Assembly (NCBI GenBank): GCA_031216445.1
Contig: CM062196.1
Coordinates: 3,480,001 to 3,544,000 of the forward strand
DNA: 64,000 nt
DNA from: Lateolabrax maculatus
Taxonomy: Eukaryota; Chordata; Actinopteri; Acropomatiformes; Lateolabracidae
Direction of reading: 5' to 3'
Shown here: one piece after another, positions 1-13,055 of the stretch
How the letters are laid out: each line of letters begins with the position of its first letter
How positions within the stretch are numbered: the first letter of the stretch is position 1
The notes under the pieces: generated by a model
Seen by the model: only the letters and a program-made list of their open reading frames with translations
The model's database searches: none
Told to the model about the DNA's origin: nothing
Made by a program: the position numbers and the translations under genes

Positions 1-1053
1 CTTCAGTCTTTTAAACTGAACATGTACTTCTTGGATGTCCCCTGCAACAGTGTTCACAATATGTAAAAAAAACCTATACAGTAAACCCAGTATTACAGAT
101 GGCCATTGCTATTCTTAGATCTAGATAAAAATGTCAAAGGGTTACTATGGAGAGCGAGGCAGCGTTATGAGATGTTCATATGCATCAGGCCTGTGGACCA
201 GCTGTTGTCCACCTGACACTGGCTTCACTCTACACTGATGACATCTGAATACACAAAGTAGACATTTCAGCCGCATTTTGTACTCGAAATGTACCTCACC
301 AAAGCAATCATGATGGCAATAGTTAACATTTAATGAGAACAAATTAGATAACAAGCATTATCACTGTAATCAATGTCATTATTACGTAACTAGAGGGCTT
401 TGTATTATCCCTCTGTTATGTCTTTTCTTCATGCTTGGTTTGCAGACAGCAGTGGTCGGCCTCCAGCCTGGTAGCAGCTTTGCTGTAATTTATTACCTGA
501 AGTCGATGGCTAGTGCAAACAGTTGCTAAGGTAATAATGAAGTTTTATTGCTCTTCCTATTACGTTAATGCTGTCACATCATCTCTTTGTGCTGCCTGTT
601 TGCTCGACAGCTCTCTCTCATTCACACGATATGGGACAAAAGCTCAGGCGGATGCAGCCATTGAGTTGTTTATGACACAGAGCAGAGCAGTTTCCTAGGT
701 GAATAACAGTTCTGCACAACATCGGCTGCAGGATGCCTCATCATAGAGAGCAAATACATCACTGCGTGTTTAATCAATCATATTACCTGAAGTGACAGAC
801 TCTGGGTATTTGCACAACCTGACCATATGTTTACATTTGATGTTTCATGTATGCCAGTGGGCTAAATGAGTTACTTAAAAATACCCATGGTGGAGGCTAA
901 AAGCCTCATAAAAACTGTGAAAGGTTTTGTCATTAGTGATGTTGTATGTATGTGGCTCTGCTCGGAAATATGTTACATCCCAAAGATCAAAATGATTTTT
1001 AAATCATGATTCTGTTGAATAAGGACAACACATTTTTAGCATTTTTTCCATAC
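1..1053. other. Non-coding sequence downstream of rgs16
   Basis: No gene is supported here. The two open frames of 60-70 codons have no splice context and no recognisable protein. The stretch is AT-rich and lies 3' of the rgs16 poly(A) signals on the minus strand. Confidence 0.6.
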
Positions 1054-1555
1054 TTTATTTTCGAATAATTTAGTTTATTTGCTGGTTCGTAAAAAAAGAC
1101 AACAGTGATATAAATATTATAATATAAATTAAATTGCACATTTTAGTTCCCTACATGCCTGTTGACAAACAGTGTAAGACTTTGACAGAGTTACATTACG
1201 TCACAACCACAAAAGTTTGCCTAACGGCAAAGAAAAGTGCTTTTGCCACTTCTCCTTTGATTGTCACTCAGTGTTACACTTTCACTTGACTTTGCTGTCC
1301 AAACTTCATCTGTATTCACAGAACAGTCCACTTAAGGCATCAGCTTTTCCTTCTTTTTCCTTTTCTCTTCAATCCTTCCTCATCTTCGAATAGATGGCGA
1401 CCAGAGAATACACCCATCCATCGCTGCTGTCGTGACGATGCCTGTGTCTGCACCCGCGTCCAGCTTCTTGATGCAGCTCCTAGCGTCATGCCTCTCTTGC
1501 CTTCTCAACCCATAAGGCGACCTCTAACAATTCTCCATCGTCTCACGGAGAGGTT
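1054..1555 (-). other. rgs16: 3' UTR of rgs16 with poly(A) signals
   Basis: On the minus strand the sequence after the rgs16 stop codon runs about 500 nt to two AATAAA hexamers, seen on the plus strand as tttatt at 1074-1079 and 1054-1059. Either could end the transcript. The exact cleavage site is inferred, not seen. Confidence 0.5.
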
Positions 1556-2871
1556 TCACGCCTTCTTCTCGTGCTGGGGCTGCTTGGTGGCCTTGGCACT
1601 CGGTTTGGCATTGCACACTAGATCCCTGTAGGCTGGAGAGCGGAGGAAGCGAGGGTAGCAGTCTTTGGCCATGAGCATGTAGATCTTGTGTTGGGCCAGG
1701 TCGAAGCAAGAAGTTGAAGGCACCAGCATGTTGGCCTTGGTGATGTCACGAGTTTCGTGGTCAATGTTAATCTGATGAAAGGGACAAAGAGACAGAAGAT
1801 TAGTTTGAGGTGTCTTTTTGTACATTTTGGAGAGTTTAATACAAGTCCTACAAAGACAATGCCTAACATAGTACTGGAATCAATGTTTTGGTTAAAAAAA
1901 AAAAAAAAAGGTCAAATGCACAGTTTTGCAGTGCATTTAACAGGAAAGTATTTTTTTATGGGCCTCATCTTCTAACTTCTAGGAATCAGATTTAAATCTT
2001 TTGTTAAATGCTTTGATGGGATTTGGTGTTTCCTTACCTCCCGGGGAGCATCGCTGCCGATGAATTCATCATAAATCTTCTGGGCTTTGGCTTGCAGTTT
2101 GGCAGGAGATTTGGTACTCCTGTAATCCTCACAGGCAAAGTAGAATGCAATGTTCTCCTCGCTGAACTCCGATACCAGGAAGGCTGTGAAGGCACACAGT
2201 CCATCTGAAGAAAGAGAGGAAATTTGATTACTTATGGTACATAATGATCCTGCAGGGATTGCATGTGTCTACAGTATGCGTTTACTGGAATTTGCATGCG
2301 CTTTTTTGTGTGAAATTGAGTCAAGACATGCAAAAATCAAGATATGTACTTACATTTGCTAGACAGGAGTTTTTCGAAGGATTTTTTCCACTTAAGGCAT
2401 TCTTCCAGGGTTGGCCTGAAATAGATGAAGCAAGATTAGATTTAACCCAGAATTTAAAAAAAAACACAGTGACAATAAATGTAAAATGAATTGGTAGTAA
2501 TATATAGTACAGTATGTGTGATGCTTACTTATTTTGCCCAATCTTGCAGTTGGATAGATTCCAGTTGGGTTTTTGCAAAATGCTTCCCAGCCTTGCTTTC
2601 AGCTCCTTGGCCCTGTGAGGTAAAGAAAACAGGTTAGATACATTTTTCACAAGTCCTTGATTACTGACAAATGCATTACTGTGCAGTAAAAGTAAGTGCA
2701 AAGTCTAAATTTAGCACAACCTAAAACTGACTCTCACACAAAGATAGAACAACAGAGCTGTCTCCCATATCATGTAATCCAAATCCCCAAACATCAGCCA
2801 TGTGAGTATTTGCTTTGCTTCATGTACCTTTCCAAGCAGCAGGTAGGCAGTGATGTTAGTCCTTTGCACAT
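1556..2871 (-). CDS. rgs16: R4-family regulator of G-protein signalling, rgs16 (rgs5-like features), 5 exons, 190 aa
   Basis: GTPase-activating protein for Gi/Gq alpha subunits, acting at the inner plasma membrane. Coding exons on the minus strand are 2871-2828, 2612-2529, 2415-2354, 2204-2038 and 1771-1556; all introns are GT-AG and phases join without a break. The N-terminus (MCKGL, Cys2 and Cys11/12, then an amphipathic helix to about residue 33) is the R4 membrane-targeting segment with likely palmitoylated cysteines. The RGS box spans about residues 55-170. Residues that touch G-alpha in RGS4 are kept: Asn81 in SEENI, Asn121 in INID, Asp156 and Arg160 in KDCYPRF. The usual EFW of the box is AFY here. 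SPAYRDL, NIDHETR and a 20-residue tail after the box point to RGS16; ACEDY and KSPAK resemble RGS5. A neighbouring rgs8 on the same strand favours RGS16. Family certain, paralogue fairly likely. Confidence 0.87.
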
Positions 2872-2959
2872 ATCAGCAGGTTGGAGCTTGTCGGGTGGTG
2901 TCTTGGTCAGTTGGTGGTTAAATATCCGCTTAGTGAAGCTCAGTTAGAAGCGAGATTGT

Positions 2960-3044
2960 CTGTGTGGCTGAACAGAGCCAGGACAGAGGTTTTATAGTCC
3001 CACCTCCCCCTGCCTCTGACACGTCATCAGCCCTCTCAGCCAAT
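2960..3044 (-). promoter_or_regulatory. rgs16: Core promoter of rgs16: TATA box, CRE-like site, CCAAT box
   Basis: Reading the minus strand, a TATAAAA box lies at 2996-2990, about 120 nt before the start codon. It is preceded by a CRE-like TGACGTGT at 3026-3019 and an inverted CCAAT box (ccaat on plus, 3040-3044). Spacing predicts a start near 2960-2967 and a 5' UTR of about 90-100 nt. The CRE-like site suggests cAMP/CREB or ATF control, which would fit an inducible RGS gene. This is inferred from motifs only. Confidence 0.6.
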
Positions 3045-3115
3045 CACAGAGAGGTAGAGAGAGAGCAAGGGGGAGAGAGGGAAAGAGAGAGAGAGTATGA
3101 GGGAGAGAGATGATG
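3045..3115. repeat. GA-rich simple sequence
   Basis: An imperfect purine tract (gagaga, gggaga) lies directly upstream of the rgs16 promoter elements. It may be polymorphic or act as a GAGA-type promoter element; only the composition is seen. Confidence 0.6.
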
Positions 3116-6100
3116 AAGTCAGAAAATGGGGGAGGATATGCAAGGAGAAGGCTAGGAAATTACCGTGAAATGACACTGATATTCTAGACTGTTTTTCTTG
3201 CATATCCTTGAAAACACGCCACAGTAGATTTTTTGGTGTTTTGTGATCACCCTTCTCTTTCAAAAAAACTTATTTACAAAATCTCCATCCAATGTTTAGA
3301 TGCACTGTTGTGCAAATGGGCTCTGGGAAGCCAGCTTTTAGATATTTTATACATCTGAAATAAAATAACAAGTGTTTCACAGTTTTCATTTATTTAGTCT
3401 TAGTGATGTTTAGTCTTTTATTAGTTTTTTTGGAATGAACTGGTGTTTTTTTCATCAACTACAACTTGTTGGAAAAAACAAAGCTTGCCACTGTATAAAT
3501 AAAGGTTTGAATCAGTCTCTGTGTGTGATAACCCAATAAGCCGATCCGCTAATAACATCCCGTGTTCTCGAATCGCTTCTCGACAGCTCCTTTGCTCCTG
3601 GTTCATGATCCTTCTTTGCACAAAGAAAACATTAAGAAAGAAATTGGCAGATTGATAAAGAACCTCTCCAGCCTCTTTATGGACCTGATAAAAGTCCAGG
3701 GAATGATGGGAAGGAAATGTGTTATTTGCTCTATTTAATTATATTTCTGTAGGCAAGCTGGATGTACAACCAACTGCTCAACACAATAAAGCCGAAGCGG
3801 GAAGCGTTTCCCATATGGCGAGCTGCAGGTTGCTTATCTAGGATTTGTTTGTCATACAATTCAAATTAAAGGAACATTAGATAATCTAAAGCAATATGAG
3901 ACTGAGGAGTGGTAATGACATTACTTGCACCACTTTACAGTGGCCCCTAGCTGCCATATTTTCATTATAAAGAAGTTCAATTGAAGCAGATCTGTTGTGT
4001 TTCTCTTTGAATTTCAATGTGACAACAAAATGTAGAGCAACTGGTACCAATGCAGAAATTAGATCTTTAAAGAAACCAAACACTATTTCCCAGATGACAG
4101 TGGAAACATTGTATTGCACCCGTTATGCAAGTCTATAGCCAAGGGTGTTGCAAGGAATCGAGACCCAGCAGGGATGTATGATATATGAGATCAGCTATGT
4201 TATTGGCTTTAGCCCCCTCTGATGCCAAATGCCAGTGGTTTTATTAAGAAATGGGATAGACTTGTTTGTTTGTTACTTCCTAAGAAGCGGCTACATTAAC
4301 CAATGGCAGTTTTTAAACCAAACTTTTACATTAGAATTTTTATTGAACATAATAAATTTGAACCAACTCCTTGGTGCTAGATATGAAGATAAGATTACGA
4401 TATGACAGTAAAACTTGCCTTGATTTCACTCAAAATGTATTGCATGTAATACCTGATTCATAAAGATTACCCAAACAGAGTCATACATCAAATTAATGCA
4501 AAAGCAATCATCAATTTCCTCTATTGCACAATTACAGTAGTTATTTACTACATTTACAGTCATATATTTATAGTAATTAAGACTTACCTAAAATAGCTCA
4601 TAGCTCATGAAGCTTTAAAATAAAGTGCACCACATCTCAGATAAACACAACATACACACCAAGACACAAGCAAGCTCTGACATCTGTCAACCGGTTTGAT
4701 CACAAAGAAAGGAATGCTACTTCAGTGGATTAAAGTATTCTAGACTAAAGAAAACATTACATTTACATGCTTAAAAAGATACAGATAGAAATCAAGGTTT
4801 AAGGCCAAACAAATGCTACCAATAGTTAAACAAAGAGTTAACTGATAAGGCTTGAAGTAGTCTATATTTTGTATTATCTTCAGCAACGATCCAAACCTTT
4901 CGACTGCCCTACTCTGTCTGTGGCTCACAGCCCCATTGGTTCCCACTGGTCACAATTACATACAGTAGTTTCACTTTTAAAACAGGCAAAATTATCAGCT
5001 ATTATTAACAGCTGGGCACTATTATTTAACAGAAATAGTGTTATTGTTGGTGACTTTTTTCAGCAGTAGATCACTACATTCAGAATGTTATATATGGGAT
5101 TGAGTCAAGATAAGCTACAATGCCAATGTTCATAAAAAAAAAAGAAAAAGAAACATGCACTGCAATGGTACAGCTGTCTGTGGCATAGAGCTCTATTGCT
5201 GTTCATAAACCTTACAAACACAAACACTGCCCGTGTAACACAGGCATTTAGCGAGAGCTCACTGTGTACCAAGACAACGTGGCCCTGATTAGGTTGAGTC
5301 AGTTTATGTGGAGTGGATGGCTTCGGCTGGGAAGAACGACAACTGCACAGGGATTGCCCAACCTGTCCAGATTCATTGTGCTGGGGATAATTTAATTGCA
5401 CCGTTTATTGCTGGGAAAGAACAAAGGTTTGCTTGAGAGGCCTGGGGGAACCCGGCCACCCACTCACCTCCTCATACGCTCACACGGTGATGTCAGCACA
5501 TTTCTACGCTTCTCTCAGCACCGACGACAAAGGACAACCGGAAACGAGAGGATAAAAAGAGTGAAGGTGAAAAAGAATCACTGTCACTGCCGGGGATTCG
5601 CTGTCCTTGAAGCTGGTTGATGCAACACTCACACGCATCGACTTTTATCTTTTTACTTTTTACACTTTACATCAGTATGTCCTCCAACACTACTTCTATT
5701 ATACTGATGTAACACTAAAAACGCTCAAAATCAAGTTGAAAATAGATTCCTAGCAAAAACTATAACGTTTTTTGAGAAACATGGACATACTTCTGCTCTG
5801 CGAGCCATCCCTGTTTATTACGTTCAACCTGTTGTAACATGGTTATAATCAGATCAGTGTTAAAATAAAAAGTCAGACGTGATAGGTAAGATAAAGCTGT
5901 GAAAGAAGGCTTTCACATCTTATTTCTCAGAAAAACTGTTCTGGTGATTTGAAATCCATATTTGAGATCTAAGCAACAGAAAGTTTCATTGTTTTGTCAG
6001 CCGTCATTTAGCCAATTAGATAGTCATGCATTCCTTTACACTGATGTGCTCTACCACAGTCTCCATAAAGTGTTAATTTATCCATGCAGTAGATTACATG

Positions 6101-9100
6101 GCCATTGCCAACAGACTCTCTGTCTGATGAACTGTGATGCCCTCCATATTGAGGTTATGGAGACTTTTCTTAGAACTCCCCGGAGTATTATCAGTCCAAG
6201 AAAGAGTCCTTGTTTGTGGGCGATTTAAAAGAGTTATTCAAGGAACTGTGAACACTTGCAGTCAGACCTGTTTGTACATACAATGCTCTAACTTCAGTGT
6301 TTGATTGGGAAAAATCTCATCTACTTGGATTTTGTTTACTTTCATCAACTTGCTGGTCAAAAGACATCGCTGTCAAAACTGAGAAGGTCTTTTCGATGTC
6401 AAAGTCGCACATAACCATAATGAATATACTGAAGTTGTTGAGATAGATGTTGTCAAAAACTGTAATTGCATCCCTTCTAAACAGACATCTACTTGATGCA
6501 TGAATTGTTTTCTATGTTTTTAACTAATTCATCTAAAAATTGCTTTACCTCTGAATGTAGCTCAGTTTTAACCTGGACATTTTGACCTTTTTTGATGTGC
6601 AAGCTTTGCTTACTGGATTGTTTCAAATGCACAAACTGAGATGAATAAGGACCCATTTTAACCTTCAATGACATGTCACTCTGAGATTCTTTTTAATTAT
6701 TCAAATCCTTCATGTTTTTGTCACTGCTCTAAGTGTTGATGCCATCTTTTCTTCGTCTGCAATCTTTGGTTACCTGTTGGCTTCGCGTTGACTGAAGCTA
6801 TGGTCATGGTTTCCTGACAGGATTTCAGAGAGACGAGTACCGGGAAGATCTGCCCTTGTTAATTATATTACCGTAAGAGGAGTCTTCATTCACAAACAGA
6901 CACTCAATTGGTGAACAATGGCAGCATCTCATGTTCACATTTATAACCTGGTCATGTTCTAAAGATGCTCCTGGCATTTTCCCCTTCACGACAAAACACT
7001 CTCCCAACAAAGGCCTCATTTAAGATTTGTTTCAAAGATATGAGGCCACCTTATCTGTTGATCCAAATATGTGATCGTTTTTTATGTAAAAACGACAAAA
7101 TTAAAGTTTCTTCAGGAAGTTATGTGTCAGAATCATGGGACACAGACACAGAGTTAAAAAACTCAACACTCAGCAGTTTTGAGGCTGACTTATTGCTGTT
7201 TATAAAGAGTAATTGTTTTATTGTTTATGTACTGTTTTTTTGTAATTGCAGAAAGAGACAGTTATTTGCTCTAAATGTCAAAATCGCTTTTCTATGAGAA
7301 GACTGAAAAAACACAATTTATCTGTGTCATGTCAGAATATTGAATTGAAAAAGTAAATGCATCACCAGTCAATCCTGATAAACCAGAAGTGACATTTACC
7401 TGTTTGAGTGAGTTTTAAATGAAAGGTCACATCTCACTCCTAGATTGCTTTGTCACCTCTGGGACAGAATCGAGGCTGAGGCCAGTTAAGGACACTTGCA
7501 TCTCAGGGCCCTACTTTACCTCAACCCACAATTTTATTCATATTATTTTCACTTGGACTAAGCCTTTTTACCTTACGCTACCTGAACTTAAAAGGCAGAC
7601 CGTCTTAAGCCTGGTGAAAACCTTTCAGTTTCATTTGGGCTCAGCTGTGATGGAGAAAAAGGCTCATCCCAAACTCAGCGTGGCCCTTTCACAGTTCACC
7701 TCCATCTGGGTCCTGCTGCGGAGATGAGAAAGCAGGATTGGGATCATCCTCTCTTCAGGGGATGCTGATGTGCTGCCACCCTCCATGAAGTATTGTCGCC
7801 AAAGAGAAAATAACAAATAAATCATACGAGGTCCCTGATACCTCACTTTCACCCCCGTTTTGGTAGCAGAGCAGCCCTAAACAAAAAGACCACCAACTGG
7901 CAATAATAGTAAGTCATTTGATGGCAAACTTCACCCTGATGGCAATCTGTTATTATCCCTATTTGCTTCTAACACTGAGAGCTTTCCATTACTGGATAAA
8001 ATAGGCCAAGGAGCAGAGGAAACTCCCTTTATCTGTATTAAAATGATTACCCCAGCAGTTCTGGAACCAGAATCCATGCCTTTAGTACCTGTATCAGATG
8101 GGAAATATGATTACACAAAATAAATGCTCTCCGTCTTCTCAAAGACAAACTCCACATTATATATTTTTAGCATTGTACACATGATTACATATAATATCTT
8201 GATGGTGTAATATGTTAATGCAGGTCATTTTATTATCAACTAAGCTAAGGAGAACCAACACACTTGTTCCATTTATCTGTCCTCTCTCGGGCCGCCACGG
8301 ACCCGATGTCCACAAAGCCAGCTGGAGAGTCTTCGCCATCCATGCAGCCAAAAGTAGCTGATGCAATAGATAGTGTCAATCCGTCTCTTATCCACCAGTA
8401 CACGGCTTAGTTTATTTATCCAGAAGTTACAATGGATTCCAAAAAAAAAAGAGGATGACACTGCAGGATTTTCTTCTTCTCGTTTTATTCATATTAGGCA
8501 TTTTTGCAACACAACCGTATGAGTGTTGGGAACATAGAAAACAGCTAACATCAGTTTGTCTTTTATAATTAAGCATATAACAGACAGCACACAAGTGTAT
8601 TATAATGCAATAGTGGTTTGAGAAATTTTGGCCTGGATGTTTTGATACTTTTCACAGTAAAAAATTGGGTCACGGTTGGAAGACATTATAGTTCACAACC
8701 TCATCGAAACCACCATTAAATGAATTCATGGGTACTGACTAAGTAGTTCTGTGCAGGTGACAGTAGCATATACACTCAATCACCAGTTTATAGGCTAATG
8801 TAGAAAGAAATATTGCTGTACCATCTGTATCAATGAGGATACATAAATCAACAAAAAGCTGAACATTTTAACTTCATGAAGGTTAGATTTATTGTGAGGC
8901 TGTTGTATAAGACTCCATTATTTTGATCTGGGTTTAATGGCAGCTCAGTTCATCTTCACTTGTCAGATAAAATCAGAATATTGACCCAGAATTGGAGTCA
9001 AACTTCGGGCTGCTGTTGAACAGATAGTTCCAAACAGGATGAACATCTTGGTCCTTGTGTTTCTATTGATGATGACTAAACAGCTAAAAAACTATTGTAC

Positions 9101-10360
9101 CCTGGAGGACAATTCAGCCCTCCACATGCCCCAACAAGGAGGCTGCACTCCTTTGTTTCCACACGAAGCATTAACCAGCTGTTAAATTCGCTTTGCTTTG
9201 AGACGCCGATCGCAAATCAAGTCCACAATACAGAACGTACACATCAGGCTTCAGAACAAAGACACTGAGCAGCTGTTCTGATGACACACTCCAAGTGAAC
9301 TGAACGAGTTGTCTTATGTGTGAACTTCCACTGTACTGCCAGGCTACTGATGCATATGTGCACCATCACTGCGCAGTCAATAAAACAAAATGGAAACAGA
9401 TGAGGACAAGCTTCCCTGCGTACTTGTGACTTTATGCCTGAGGAAGAGATGAAAACACAGCAGTAGAAGTACTATTCAAATAACAGCCCTGTGTTTGTTG
9501 CTTCTTCGTGTTCATGATCTGTATGTGTTGGAGACAAAAAGGTGAAATAAAATAAATAAATAACAAAAAAAAACCCAACATCAGTCTCAGGTCAATGCCA
9601 CAGGAAGTGCCTGTAATGTTTCCTGGCATTACATCGGCTTGTTTGTTCGGCTGGGTTTTTTTCTGAAGGTCTCTCAGAGCGGTGACTCAGCGGAAGGGCA
9701 CAGCTGAAAGCCTATTTAAATGAATAAGTGAATGGAAACATTCAAACAGAAAAGATGAATTGCTGGGAAATTCTTACCAAAAGGAACTGCACAATATAAG
9801 AAATGTTTCAAACTGAAAGGATGGTGATTTATGTAGCTCATTGGGGTTTTGATGTTTGTGTAGTGAAGTGCAGTTTTAAAGCAGTTCATGATGTAATGCC
9901 TATATATATATATAAAATAATACTCTGGTCATCCTTAATAATACAAGTGTTTAAGTCTATTGGAGTATTTTGGGTGTACAAAAGTGTTTAATATAATTTA
10001 TCACATAAGTGAATTAATCCAGAATGACATGGTTATAACAATTTTAAATTGATCAAAGTTAAATTATCTGCATGTTTATGACCTTGACATTACAAGGAAA
10101 GTGTCATTTTCAAACTGATACCCAAAATCAATGTCATGGGAAATTCTAGACATATTCATTCATAATTTTATAAATGTGTCATTGAGTAAAATATATAAAG
10201 TAAATACTTAGAAACTTGAAGGTTTGCAAAACCAACCCACAGTGTTTTACTTTGCTCAGTGTTTTCATGGCTCACTGACCTTATACATTTTTACAAATTT
10301 AAAGTAAGAAAAAAAGTTTCAATAAAATTTGTTCCTAAATAAGTTAAATAGTTTAAAGTA

Positions 10361-10668
10361 ATAGTTTGACTTTGAGAAATGTGTTTATTTGGGGGAAACT
10401 AGGTGAAAACAGCTAACCTGGCTGTGTTCAAATGTGGCAAAATCCACAACTTGTCGTTTTTACACTTCCCTTTTTGAACAGATTAAACAAACAAGATAAC
10501 ATGTTGATTAGTGAGCTTTAGAGGTGCTGGAAGGAGGATTTTGTAACCTTTGGACGGAGCCAGGCCGGCTGTTTTAAACCTTATTGCTAAGTTTAGAGTG
10601 GTATCAATCTTTTCATCTAACGCTCAGCGAGAGAGGGAATATGTACATTTTCTAAAATGAAAAATAGG
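10361..10668 (-). repeat. Interspersed repeat family A, copy 1 (TIR-bearing, non-autonomous)
   Basis: Shares blocks with 29,036-29,102, 35,375-35,515 and 51,505-51,780: the agccaggc segment, the ttagaggtgctgg segment and the gagaaatgtg/ccacaacttgtcg segments. The left end (gtttgactttgagaaatg) recurs inverted at the right end, so the unit has imperfect terminal inverted repeats. I recognise it as a repeat abundant in percomorph genomes. No transposase frame is present. Confidence 0.6.
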
Positions 10669-10914
10669 CCATTCAGTTCAATTAAAATGCTGTTTCAGTA
10701 AACACAGACGGCAGATCACATTATTTAATTGCTGAACATGACGTAAAAAATACAGCAACACCTTTAAATGAGGCCAGATCCTTCCTTGCCTAGAATGTTA
10801 ATGGCCTCAGATAAAACACGTGTTTTCAGTGCATATATTTGCACATTACACTACAGTGTTTGCAAGGCTGCTTTTATAATGATTCTGTAATGTGAGGGCA
10901 CGAGGCATGATCTT

Positions 10915-11145
10915 AGCCTGGGAACCAGACAAATCTACGAGCTCATGTTTCATTTGCTCTGGCAGATACGTCTGGCCCCGTTTTCATTCAGACTGATTTC
11001 CTTGCCGTTTTTATCGGGCTAACCAATCACAAGCGTTTATCTAGTACGAGGCGAGTTTAATGATGATGATGATACGATGACTGACAGAGACGAGTGCCGT
11101 TCAGGTATCTTTGTAAATATCCAAGATGGCGTGCTGCTGTGTTAC
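10915..11145. repeat. Probable interspersed fish repeat
   Basis: The stretch starting gggaaccagacaaatc and ending near ccaagatggc has higher GC than its surroundings and resembles a repeat I have seen in percomorph genomes. There is no second copy in this window, so the call rests on recollection. Confidence 0.35.
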
Positions 11146-12184
11146 CCGGCCGGCTACAGCGGCAGTATTAAACAGATTGGATGGCATATTTTCTGTAAAA
11201 AAAGAACAACTGACTTAAATTTTATGTTGATAAAAAAAAGGGTTTAAATATTCAAGAAATTAAATGCTTCTTGGTCTCAGCCACTTAACATTCCCCTGAA
11301 ATAATGACCAGGTTTAACAAAATTGGAGGATATAAGACATGGGATGCCAAATATTTGATTATTTCACAGGATCATAGAACTGTGATCCAGCCAGATATAC
11401 CTTAATAATTCACCTTGTATTCGCAAATTGAACCAAAAGTGCTAGGATTTGTGCTTGGACAGTTGTCTTTTTCCAAAGCCTCTCAACATTTGGGAAGTGG
11501 TCGTGTTTGGTCTCTGCGGGGAGTGTATCTGGCAGCGAGCCTCAGGTTGCTCATCTGTCTGATCTTCCTCTGGGGAGGAGAGGAGCAGCCCGCCGCGGGC
11601 CCAGCCAGATGCTCACTGTAGCCGTTAAACAATAACCACTGGAGTGTGCTCCCCCCTCAGCAACACTATGATCCGTAACTACTCCCAGGGGGCTGTTTAG
11701 ACAGAGGTCAGCCGAGCCTACAATACACAAACTGTCCTGAGATTTAACGTGATAATGTGTGAAATAGTTTATTTCCATTATTTTGTTTTCATTGATGGTG
11801 TTCATTACTATTGTGTTTTGCACTACCTGATGTCAGAAATTACTTTCCATTTAAACTTTGTGTCTTGAGCTTTATTAGTTTTTTCTTTTGACTTTATTTA
11901 TAAAAAGGTAGAGTTTGCATTCAATTCTCTCTTATATATATAATGTGTGTATGGTCAGGCCACCTACTTTGCTTTTGTTACTTCCAGGCGTCTGAATTCT
12001 CAGGTTTCAAGGATTAAAAACTGAACGGAAGTAGTGCTGTGTGCAGTGTGCTCTGGCAGTATAGCAGAAGTCACACAAGCATTAGTCAGCTGGACACTGC
12101 ACATACAGTACCAGGTGGTAGCTCTGATTTTATTACAAGAGGAAGAGTCTACAGTCGCGCTGACCTGCTGGTGGTGTTAGATTA

Positions 12185-12290
12185 AAGTCATCATGTGGGA
12201 AACATAAATGTCTGTACCAAATGTCATGGCAGTGCATCTAAGAGTGGTCATATTTCAGTCAAAACCAAACACTTTTTTCCCTCATGGCAG
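12185..12290. repeat. Interspersed repeat family B, short copy
   Basis: Contains the diagnostic block aaatgtctgtaccaaat followed by catggcagt, shared with 26,860-26,970, 47,270-47,900 and 60,940-61,320. It is a truncated, degraded copy. Confidence 0.5.
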
Positions 12291-12949
12291 TGCTGCTCAG
12301 AGAATCAGCAAAGTCACAAGGACCATAACTGTGTTCTATATCCATATGTACCAAAATATTTAATATACTAATATATAATATATGCCGTCGAAGTCAGGTG
12401 ACGTAGTGAAAAGAGAAACAAAAGTCAGCGTAGGGAAGTGGTTGGATAGGTCAAACACCTGACTTCCCCCCTATTCCATCCAAAATCCGTTGAGATATTT
12501 TATACCAGATGACAGTGATGAACTAAAAGACGGACCAGGTATCGGTGGAAAGTCAGTTTTCATCGTACTGATCACAGTTCCTTATGAATTGAACTGTAAC
12601 ATCAAAGTGTCCTTATCTATCTTGACAAACACACAAACCATATGTTCCACTGCCAAACAAACAGATAGTTGTATTAAGGAGTGATAAAATGTTATCTTTA
12701 ATAGATAACTCAGTAGAATAAAACATATAAGTACCTTATTTCCTGTTAGCAAAATGCCCCGGTGTCATCTGCTGGCTGTCTATGAGCTGGCTTCTTGGCT
12801 ATCACCACCATGTCTTTTTAACATTATGACGTGTGTCTAGTCATTATTTCCTGTGCATTCATGTGAATATTTACATACAGTATTTAGTGGATCCCACCAA
12901 CGAACACTGGTGACTGGCTTGCTCATAGTGGGAATTGTTGGATCTCTGT

Positions 12950-13055
12950 AAATATTTTAAATAGAACGGTCTAGACCTGCTCTATGTGGTAAGTGTCTTG
13001 AGATAACTTCTGTTATTAATTGGCGCTATGTAAATAAAATTGACTTGACTAGGAG
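12950..13055 (-). repeat. Fragment of a common fish element ending in a ggcgctat/aataaaattgact tail
   Basis: The block running from tctagacctgctctatg to aataaaattgacttgact is one end of an abundant teleost element. Its reverse complement begins agtcaattttatttacatag. A related member in the opposite orientation lies at 51,238-51,480. Only one end is preserved here. Confidence 0.5.

Noticed and set aside
1556..2871. Assignment of the first RGS gene to rgs5 or rgs4
   Set aside because: RGS5 ends soon after the RGS box, while this protein has a 20-residue tail and the SPAYRDL motif. The neighbouring same-strand rgs8 fits rgs16 better. Not fully excluded.
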